A DNA stretch of 6,750 nucleotides from Desulfovibrionales bacterium GWA2_65_9 (GTDB taxonomy: Bacteria > Desulfobacterota > Desulfovibrionia > Desulfovibrionales > Desulfovibrionaceae): positions 26,946-33,695 of the forward strand of contig MGTN01000167.1 in NCBI GenBank assembly GCA_001799475.1, in the 5' to 3' direction. Under the pieces are notes generated by a model that saw only the letters and a program-made list of their open reading frames with translations, did not search any database and was not told where the DNA came from. Made by a program: the position numbers and the translations under genes. Shown in pieces: positions 1 to 5,705 of the stretch. Numbering within the stretch: the first letter of the stretch is position 1; each line of letters opens with the position of its first letter.

Positions 1-1
1 C

Positions 2-3000
2 TGGGAGCGCTACGACGCGGACCAGGCCTTTGCCCAGGACCTCAAGGCCCGGCTCAAGGAGTTCCTGCCGGACGAGCTGATCGGCGAGCACGCCAACACG
101 CGCATCGAATGCGCCACGGACGCCACGGACCTGCGCCTGGAGCTGCCGCTGTTCGTGCTTTTCCCGGAGACCACGGAGCAGGTGCAGCGGATCGTCAAGC
201 TGGCGGGGGAGCTGGCCTTTGGCGTGATCCCGCGCGGCGGCGGCACCGGGCTCACCGGCGGGGCCATCCCCATGTTCTCGCGCTCGGTGGTGCTCTCGCT
301 GGCCCGGTTCAAGAAGATCATTGATGTTGACCCGGAGCGCATGCTGCTCACGGCCCAGGCGGGCGTCATCACGCTCGACGCCATCAAGGCGGCGGACGAG
401 CAGGGCCTCCTGTTCACCGTGGACCCGGCCTCCAAGGCGGCCTCGACCCTGGGCGGCAACATCTCCGAGAATTCCGGCGGGCCGTACGCCTTTGAGTACG
501 GCACGACCATCGACAACATCGCCTCCTTCACCATGGTCACGCCCCAGGGCGAGGTCATCACCGTGCGCCGCAAGGACCACCCCGGGCACAAGATCTTCGA
601 GGACGAGACCGCCTCCTTTGAGATTCTGGACGAGCGCGGGGGCCTGAAGGACGCCGTGGTCCTGGCCGGCACCGACGTGCGCGGCGCAGGACTCGGCAAG
701 GACGTGTCGAACAAGTACCTGGGCGGGCTGCCGGGCGTGCAGAAGGAGGGCGTGGACGGCATCATCACCGAATGCGCCTTCACCCTGCATCATAAGCCGA
801 AATATTCCCGCGTGCTGGTGCTGGAGTTCTTTGGCCGCAGCATGAAGAACGCCATGTACGTCATCGGCGACGTGGTGGGCTTGCGCGACACCATCCGCGC
901 CCAGGGCGACCTGGTCAAGATTTCGGCCCTGGAGGAGTTCGGCACCAAGTACGTGCAGGCCATCGAGTACCGCAAGAAGTCCACCCAGTACGAGGGCGAC
1001 CCCATCAGCGTGCTCATCCTGCAGCTCGATTCCGACGACGAGGCCGCGCTCGGGGACGCCGTGGACGCGGTGCTGGCCATTGCCCACCCGTACCCGAGCG
1101 TGGACATCTTTGCCGCGCGCGACGAAAAAGAGGCGGAAGCGTTCTGGGAGGACCGCCACAAGCTCTCGGCCATTGCCCGGCGCACCTCGGGCTTCAAGAT
1201 CAATGAGGACGTGGTCATCCCCATGCGGGCCATCCCCGGCTTCGCGGAGTTCCTGGAGAACCTGAACCTCATCTATATGGCCAAGGTGGCGCGCAAGGCT
1301 CTCGTGGCCGTCCGTGAGCTGCCCGGAGTCCCGGTGGACGACGCGGACATCGAGTTCGGCATCGAGCGCTGCCTGTTCATCCTGAAGAAGCGCACCACCG
1401 CAGCCGAGCTCTCGGACGAGGAGCTGGCCAGCCAGATGCGCCTGCTGTTCCACGAACTGGGCGACAAGTACCCCCGCCTGGAGCGCGACATCGAGGCCAG
1501 CTACCAGGACGCCCAGGCCAAGCGCATCATCATCGCCAACCACATGCACGCGGGCGACGGCAACTGCCACGTCAACGTGCCCGTGAACTCCAACGACCCG
1601 GAGATGCTGGCCCAGGCCTACGAGGCCGTGGAAGAGGTCTTTGCCGAGGTCCTGCGCCTCGGTGGCGAGATCTCCGGCGAGCACGGCATCGGCATCACCA
1701 AGATAGCCTTTCTGGGCCAGAAGAAGATCGACGCGCTCGCGGCCTACAAGCGCATCGTGGACCCCAAGGATGTGCTCAACCCCGGCAAGCTGACCCGGCG
1801 CGCGCTGCCTGTTGAGCCCTACACCTTCTCCTTCAACCGGCTCATCGGCGACTTGCAGAAGACCGCGCTCAAGGACAAGGAAACCCTCATCGAGCTCTTG
1901 AAGAACGTGCAGACCTGCACGCGTTGCGGCAAGTGCAAGCAGGTCTGTCCCATGTACTCGCCCGCGCGCGGCCTGCTGTTCCACCCGCGCAACAAGAACA
2001 TCAGCTTGGGCGCGCTGACCGAGGCCATCTACTACTCCCAGGTGCAGGGCGGCGAGCCCGCGCCGGAGCTGCTCGATGAACTGCGGCGCATCATGGACCA
2101 CTGCACGGCCTGCGGCAAATGCCAGGGCGTGTGCCCGGTGAAGATCGACTCCGCAGGCGCGGCGCTGCAGATCCGCTCGTTCCTGGAATACAAGGGCAAG
2201 GGCGGGCACCCCATCAAGACGGCGCTGCTCACGCATTTTGCCGAGGACCCGTCGAACCGCCTGCCCAAGGTGGCCAAGCTCTTGTCCCTGGGCCAAGCCG
2301 CAGCCAACAGCATCCTCGGCCTAGTGCCTGGCCACTTCCGCAGGCGGCTGGAAAGCCCGGCCATGCAGGGTCCGGGGCCGCTCATCGACCTGCGCAACCT
2401 GTCGCAGGAGCTGGGGCTGGCCGAACACTCGCTGTTCCGCTCGCCCAAGGCCGCCTTTGACGACACCGTGCTCTACTTTCCGGGCTGCGGGGCCGGGCTG
2501 TTCAGCCACGACATCGGCCTGGCCGGGGTGTACCTGCTGCTCAAGGCCGGGGTGAACGTGGTGCTGCCGGACCGGCACCTGTGCTGCGGCTATCCGCTGC
2601 TGTCCAGCGGCTGCACCGAGGCCTACAACGCCAACCGCCACCGCACCATCCAGGACATCCTGGACACGCTCATCAGCACGGGCCGCGCGGGCATGAAGGC
2701 CACCACGCTGGTGACAAGCTGCGGCACCTGCCGCGAGGCCATCGAGACCTACGACTTCTCGCAGGAGCTCTCCGAGCCGCTGGGGCACCAGGACATCGTG
2801 CAGTTCCTGCTGGGCAGGCTCGACATTCCAAAAACCGAGGGCGAAGCCCTCCTCTACCATGCGGCCTGCCACGCGGAGTGGGTGGATGTGCCCAAGGTCA
2901 AGGCCCCGGAGATCTACCGCAAGGCCCTGGCCGACGCCCTGGGGGCCAAGGTCCGGCTCTCGCCCGGGTGCTGCGGCGAGTCCGGCCTGGGCGCGCTGAC

Positions 3001-3298
3001 CAGCCCGGCCATTTACAACCGCATCCGCGACCGCAAGAAGGAGCAGTTGGCGCTGGATCTCGCCCGGCCCGACTCCAAACGGCCCGACCGCCACACGCCC
3101 GTGCTCGTGGGTTGCCCTTCGTGCAAGATCGGCGTGAAGCGCTGCCTGATGCAGATGCATCGATCCAACGAGGTGCTGCACACCACAGAGCACCTAGCCG
3201 AAAAGCTCGGCGGCCCCAAGTGGAAGCGCGAGCTGAAGCGCATGATTGAGCGGGGCGAGAAGAAGGGGAAGATGGTGGTGGTGGACGGGGGGAAGTGA
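2..3298 (+). CDS. FAD-linked D-2-hydroxyacid dehydrogenase fused to Fe-S/CCG electron-transfer domains (YdiJ-like), 5' partial
   Basis: The frame is open from base 2, so the true start is upstream and the GTG at 155 is internal; 1098 residues are visible. The order of parts is: a PCMH-type FAD domain with the glycine-rich loop PRGGGTGLTGG (about 77-87) and a GGNISENSGG segment; an FAD-oxidase C-terminal domain with HMHAGDGNCH (codons from 1541) and GEHGIG (from 1676); two ferredoxin motifs CxxCxxCxxxCP (from 1916 and 2102); and two CCG domains, FPGC/CC/SCGTC (2477-2731) and HAACH/CC/CPSC (2858-3124). Both CCG domains keep all expected cysteines. By family knowledge, such fusions oxidise D-2-hydroxyacids (D-lactate, D-2-hydroxyglutarate, glycolate) at FAD and pass electrons through Fe-S clusters to a membrane carrier or partner. 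E. coli YdiJ and Desulfovibrio GlcD/GlpC-type fusions share this plan. No membrane segment is visible, so a cytoplasmic or peripheral location is likely. The exact substrate cannot be read from the sequence. Confidence 0.93.
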   Translation, partial: WERYDADQAFAQDLKARLKEFLPDELIGEHANTRIECATDATDLRLELPLFVLFPETTEQVQRIVKLAGELAFGVIPRGGGTGLTGGAIPMFSRSVVLSLARFKKIIDVDPERMLLTAQAGVITLDAIKAADEQGLLFTVDPASKAASTLGGNISENSGGPYAFEYGTTIDNIASFTMVTPQGEVITVRRKDHPGHKIFEDETASFEILDERGGLKDAVVLAGTDVRGAGLGKDVSNKYLGGLPGVQKEGVDGIITECAFTLHHKPKYSRVLVLEFFGRSMKNAMYVIGDVVGLRDTIRAQGDLVKISALEEFGTKYVQAIEYRKKSTQYEGDPISVLILQLDSDDEAALGDAVDAVLAIAHPYPSVDIFAARDEKEAEAFWEDRHKLSAIARRTSGFKINEDVVIPMRAIPGFAEFLENLNLIYMAKVARKALVAVRELPGVPVDDADIEFGIERCLFILKKRTTAAELSDEELASQMRLLFHELGDKYPRLERDIEASYQDAQAKRIIIANHMHAGDGNCHVNVPVNSNDPEMLAQAYEAVEEVFAEVLRLGGEISGEHGIGITKIAFLGQKKIDALAAYKRIVDPKDVLNPGKLTRRALPVEPYTFSFNRLIGDLQKTALKDKETLIELLKNVQTCTRCGKCKQVCPMYSPARGLLFHPRNKNISLGALTEAIYYSQVQGGEPAPELLDELRRIMDHCTACGKCQGVCPVKIDSAGAALQIRSFLEYKGKGGHPIKTALLTHFAEDPSNRLPKVAKLLSLGQAAANSILGLVPGHFRRRLESPAMQGPGPLIDLRNLSQELGLAEHSLFRSPKAAFDDTVLYFPGCGAGLFSHDIGLAGVYLLLKAGVNVVLPDRHLCCGYPLLSSGCTEAYNANRHRTIQDILDTLISTGRAGMKATTLVTSCGTCREAIETYDFSQELSEPLGHQDIVQFLLGRLDIPKTEGEALLYHAACHAEWVDVPKVKAPEIYRKALADALGAKVRLSPGCCGESGLGALTSPAIYNRIRDRKKEQLALDLARPDSKRPDRHTPVLVGCPSCKIGVKRCLMQMHRSNEVLHTTEHLAEKLGGPKWKRELKRMIERGEKKGKMVVVDGGK

Positions 3299-3999
3299 TG
3301 GCCTGTGCTCCTGACCCCGGCCCCGCGCCCGGTTTCGGCCCGGACTTGACCGCCCTGGAAGCGACCCTGCGCGCGCACCTGACCGCGCGCTTGTCCGTTG
3401 CCGGGGCCTGCGACCCGGCCCACGACCTTCTGCACCTGGAGCGCGTGGTGGCCTCGGCCAAGCGCATTTGCGCCCTTGAGGGCGCGGACCCGGCCGTGGT
3501 CGTCCCGGCGGCCTGGCTGCACGACTACGTGGTGGTGGCCAAGGACGACCCGCGCCGGAACCAGGCGTCGCGTCTGGCTGCTGTTGCAGCTTCCCACTAC
3601 CTCGCCGGCATCGGCTACCCCAACAGATGCTCCGGTCACATCCTGGAGGCCATCGCCCATGCCATTGAAGCCCACAGCTTCAGCGCGAACATCGCGCCGC
3701 AGACGCTGGAGGCCAAGGTGGTGCAGGACGCCGACCGCCTGGACGGCATCGGGGCCATCGGCATTGCGCGCTGCTTCGCCTGCTCCGGCACCATGAACCG
3801 GCCCTTTTACAGCGCCTTCGACCCCTTTTGCGCGTCCCGTGAACCGGACGATGGCCTGTTCACCATCGACCACTTCTACCGCAAGCTCTTCAAGACCGCC
3901 GCGACCATGCAGACTGCTGCGGGCCGGGCCGAGGCCGAGCGCCGGGTGGAGGTCATGCGGGGGTACCTGAGCGAGTTGGGGGCGGAGTTGGGGGAGTGA
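3298..3999 (+). CDS. HD-domain phosphohydrolase, YedJ-like
   Basis: This encodes 233 residues, the usual length for the YedJ group of HD proteins. The metal-binding pattern is clear: HDLLH (residues 42-46), LHD (74-76) and QDADRLDGIGAIGIAR (143-158), followed by the family-typical tail DHFYRKLF and a helical, Arg/Glu-rich C-terminus. HD proteins are metal-dependent phosphohydrolases, often acting on nucleotides or phosphodiesters; the substrate of this subgroup is not settled, so none is assigned. The protein should be cytoplasmic, with no signal peptide or membrane span. ATG 3298 shares its A with the upstream TGA (TGATG), which favours translational re-initiation from the dehydrogenase. A GTG at 3295 is an alternative start one codon earlier. 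A G-rich Shine-Dalgarno-like tract lies at 3287-3293. The first 35 or so residues are Pro/Gly/Ala-rich and poorly conserved in character. Base composition matches the upstream gene. Confidence 0.88.
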   Translation: MACAPDPGPAPGFGPDLTALEATLRAHLTARLSVAGACDPAHDLLHLERVVASAKRICALEGADPAVVVPAAWLHDYVVVAKDDPRRNQASRLAAVAASHYLAGIGYPNRCSGHILEAIAHAIEAHSFSANIAPQTLEAKVVQDADRLDGIGAIGIARCFACSGTMNRPFYSAFDPFCASREPDDGLFTIDHFYRKLFKTAATMQTAAGRAEAERRVEVMRGYLSELGAELGE

Positions 4000-4010
4000 G
4001 GGAACGGCAG

Positions 4011-4033
4011 GCAAGTCTGTAAGCTTGCACAGA
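4011..4033 (+). other. Two mutually exclusive short hairpins between the HD gene and the AT-rich gene
   Basis: Four 5-nt arms interleave: GCAAG (4011-4015) pairs with CTTGC (4024-4028), and TCTGT (4016-4020) pairs with ACAGA (4029-4033). Only one stem can form at a time, because no linker bases are left for a pseudoknot. No T-run follows, so this is not a standard intrinsic terminator. It lies 12 nt after the HD stop and 33 nt before the next start. The stems are short and the function is unknown; chance is possible. Confidence 0.3.
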
Positions 4034-4066
4034 ACAGGTAGCACTTGATTAGCAGGAGAAGGCTAG

Positions 4067-5371
4067 ATGACGTATAATACAGATGAACGCCTGAAAAGCT
4101 ATCTTGATACAAATCAGTTGCACCGTGAGCAGATGTGTCTCGCGATTTTGTCTATTGATAAGAGGTTTTCGGATGTGAGGCCACGGCACCCCCGGGGTGG
4201 ACCTGATGGCGGTAGAGACATTGAAGCAACTTTTCGTAGCGACCAGCGTGCCTACTGTGCAGTCGGTTTTGCAAACCAAGCGGATAATTCTGACGAGAAG
4301 AAGAAAAGGATTTCCAAAAAATTCAGGGATGATTTGCAAAGTGCACTGGATGCCAAACCGACTCCATCGGCATTTATTTTTCTCACGAACATCAATTTTA
4401 CAGCTGGTGAAAAGGATGCCCTCTTAACGGAAGCACGGACAAAGGGCTTTGGTTGTTGCGATATAATGGATCGTGAGCGTTTACGCATTGCTTTGGATGG
4501 TCCTGATGGTTTGGCTATTCGTTTTCAGTATCTAGGCATTCCATTGTCAGATGCAGAGCAAGCAACATTCTTTGCCAGATGGGGTGATGATATTCAGTCG
4601 GTGATAGCTACGGGATTTCAAAGAATTGAGAATACCCTTGAACGGTTGTTATTCCTTCAAGAGGCTGCCCATTCTCTGCTGTATATCAATATTGTTTTAG
4701 AATTGGGTAGGTCTTATCCAGCTGAAGAAATAGGCCATTTTCGTGCTTTTTGTCATCTGCATCTCAAGGAGGCCAGACATAATATATATGCCATATTGTT
4801 TGGATCGTCAGATAAATCCAACCGTATGCGTAGCGATATTCAGGATAAGGACCAAATTTCTGGAATTAAGTATGGAATGAGTGGTGGGCAATGGGAACAA
4901 CATGTTTCGAACCAAGAGACAGATGCGCGTGAAGGTGATATACAAGAAGACAACAAATACCGTCAAGTAGGCAGTTCTTCTTCTGTCGGCCTGACTGAGG
5001 TCAAGACAATAACAATTTCATATAACAGAGATAGCCTGATGACTTTTTGGCCTATGTTGACTTTGCGAGATCTTGATGGTGCATTTTTCTTGCCTTTTCT
5101 AAACGCGAGTTTGGCTGAAAAAGTGCGGCAAATTCATGTTTATTCCAACGAGTATAAGCTGCTTGAGCTTAAGCAGCATGAATTTGAGGTTGATAGTGAC
5201 CCTGTGGCTCCAGCGCTTCCTGTGGCCTTCTCGCAGAGCGAATTGGAGGACCAATGGGTGCGCATCCGGCCGGTTATGGCTTCATGCTTCTTCCTTTTAT
5301 TTTCAGAGCAAACTCCTTTAAGGATTTTTGCTCCAAAAAAGACAGAGAATAGTTTTAATTCGGTAAGGTGA
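4067..5371 (+). CDS. Uncharacterised AT-rich protein with N-terminal nuclease-like (Mrr/PD-(D/E)xK-style) domain
   Basis: This encodes 434 residues. ATG 4067 is supported by a strong AGGAG (4054-4058) 8 nt upstream. Residues 1-160 look like one alpha/beta domain: a helix, then GGPDGGRDIEA (44-54), then strand AYCAVGF (62-68), a basic helix KKKRISKKFRDDL (78-90), strand AFIFLTN (102-108), and DIMDRERLRIALD (132-144) before GLAIRFQYLGIPLS (148-161). The DGGRD motif followed by a strand and a Lys-rich helix resembles the active-site region of Mrr-type nucleases found at the front of many defence proteins. The usual (E/Q)xK triad partner is not evident, so activity is uncertain. Residues 170-245 are probably helical, 250-312 form an acidic Ser/Gly-rich linker, and 313-425 seem alpha/beta; I recognise none of these. 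No signal peptide or clear membrane span is seen. Codon and base use are markedly AT-rich against both neighbours, indicating recent transfer. An antiphage role is inference only. Confidence 0.85.
   Translation: MTYNTDERLKSYLDTNQLHREQMCLAILSIDKRFSDVRPRHPRGGPDGGRDIEATFRSDQRAYCAVGFANQADNSDEKKKRISKKFRDDLQSALDAKPTPSAFIFLTNINFTAGEKDALLTEARTKGFGCCDIMDRERLRIALDGPDGLAIRFQYLGIPLSDAEQATFFARWGDDIQSVIATGFQRIENTLERLLFLQEAAHSLLYINIVLELGRSYPAEEIGHFRAFCHLHLKEARHNIYAILFGSSDKSNRMRSDIQDKDQISGIKYGMSGGQWEQHVSNQETDAREGDIQEDNKYRQVGSSSSVGLTEVKTITISYNRDSLMTFWPMLTLRDLDGAFFLPFLNASLAEKVRQIHVYSNEYKLLELKQHEFEVDSDPVAPALPVAFSQSELEDQWVRIRPVMASCFFLLFSEQTPLRIFAPKKTENSFNSVR
5158..5177 (+). repeat. Perfect 7-bp inverted repeat inside the AT-rich CDS
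   Basis: GCTGCTT (5158-5164) and AAGCAGC (5171-5177) flank a 6-nt spacer. The stretch encodes part of KLLELKQHE, so it may be a by-product of the codons. No T-run follows, and it is not at a gene end. Confidence 0.35.
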
Positions 5372-5446
5372 GAGTGATTTTCAGATTTCCAGGGGTGGTA
5401 TGATGGATACAGTCATGATTATTTGGGGGTTCAGGCAGTGTTCCCC

Positions 5447-5475
5447 TTGACAACCCCTCCCATCGCGCCTATCTA
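5447..5475 (+). promoter_or_regulatory. Putative sigma70-type promoter of the helicase gene
   Basis: A perfect -35 hexamer TTGACA (5447-5452) is followed, after exactly 17 nt, by TATCTA (5470-5475). That -10 matches the consensus in only its first three positions, so the call rests mainly on the -35 and the spacing. Transcription would begin near 5482, giving a leader of about 210 nt before the TTG start at 5696. No operator-like palindrome overlaps it convincingly. Confidence 0.45.
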
Positions 5476-5483
5476 CCCCGAGT

Positions 5484-5500
5484 CCGGGGGCAATCCCCGG
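5484..5500 (+). promoter_or_regulatory. GC-rich hairpin at predicted 5' end of the helicase mRNA
   Basis: CCGGGG (5484-5489) and CCCCGG (5495-5500) form a perfect 6-bp all-GC stem with loop GCAAT. If transcription starts near 5482, the stem sits at the extreme 5' end, where such structures can protect an mRNA from decay. There is no T-run, so it is not a terminator. Confidence 0.45.
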
Positions 5501-5640
5501 CACGGCATACGTTCTTGAGAGGCGCGGCAACGCTGCACAGCCCGCCACAAAAATCCTCAGTTCCCACGCCGAATCGACCACTGCCCCGATAGAGCCATCT
5601 TGTCCCGGCCCGCAGCGACCGCCACTCGATAAGCTCTTCG

Positions 5641-5671
5641 CCGCCGTCTGACGTATTTTTGCGTCGCGCGG
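5641..5671 (+). promoter_or_regulatory. Leader hairpin with TTTT loop upstream of the helicase start
   Basis: GACGTA (5650-5655) pairs with TGCGTC (5660-5665), with one G-U wobble, around a TTTT loop. CCGC (5641-5644) can pair with GCGG (5668-5671) below an asymmetric internal loop, lengthening the stem. The hairpin ends 12 nt before the ribosome binding site. A role in mRNA stability, autoregulation or cold response is conceivable but unproven. Confidence 0.4.
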
Positions 5672-5682
5672 CCCCTCTCTTA

Positions 5683-5705
5683 CAAAGGACCTATTTTGAC
5701 CTTTG
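5683..5705 (+). promoter_or_regulatory. Ribosome binding site of the TTG-started helicase, within a possible sequestering hairpin
   Basis: AAAGGA (5684-5689) lies 6 nt before the TTG at 5696 and decides this start. CAAAGG (5683-5688) is exactly complementary to CCTTTG (5700-5705), which spans codons 2 to 4. This makes a 6-bp stem whose 11-nt loop holds the start codon. When formed, the stem would hide the ribosome binding site. Confidence 0.55.

Larger units (their letters stand above)
5372..5695 (+). other. Intergenic region and helicase 5' leader, no coding gene seen
   Basis: This 324-nt stretch has no convincing gene. Its first 75 nt or so remain relatively AT-rich, like the gene before it; after about 5440 the composition returns to the GC-rich host style. 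No clear intrinsic terminator follows the AT-rich gene. A GGGGTT (5426-5431) / AACCCC (5452-5457) pairing is possible but has a 20-nt loop. The rest holds a putative promoter, a GC-rich hairpin near the predicted transcript start, a second hairpin with a T-rich loop, and the ribosome binding site of the helicase. An in-frame TAA at 5630-5632 limits any upstream extension of the helicase. Confidence 0.6.

Noticed and set aside
155..157. GTG as start codon of the dehydrogenase
   Set aside because: The frame is open to the window start and the upstream codons fit the beginning of the FAD domain. A start here would remove the entry segment of that domain and has no Shine-Dalgarno.
2321..4044. Overlapping minus-strand open frames under the dehydrogenase and HD genes
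   Set aside because: They lie opposite strongly supported coding sequence, have skewed GC-driven composition and show no family motifs.
4025..4053. TTGCAC (4025-4030) with a weak ATTAGC-like -10 as promoter for the AT-rich gene
   Set aside because: The -10 match is poor and the leader would barely contain the ribosome binding site; not strong enough to annotate.
4073..4078. Perfect TATAAT just inside the AT-rich gene
   Set aside because: No acceptable -35 lies 16-18 nt upstream, and transcription would begin after the well-supported ATG 4067. It is probably a chance result of AT-rich codons.
5426..5457. GGGGTT/AACCCC inverted repeat as terminator for the AT-rich gene
   Set aside because: The 20-nt loop, lack of a T-run and overlap with the TTGACA -35 make a terminator unlikely.
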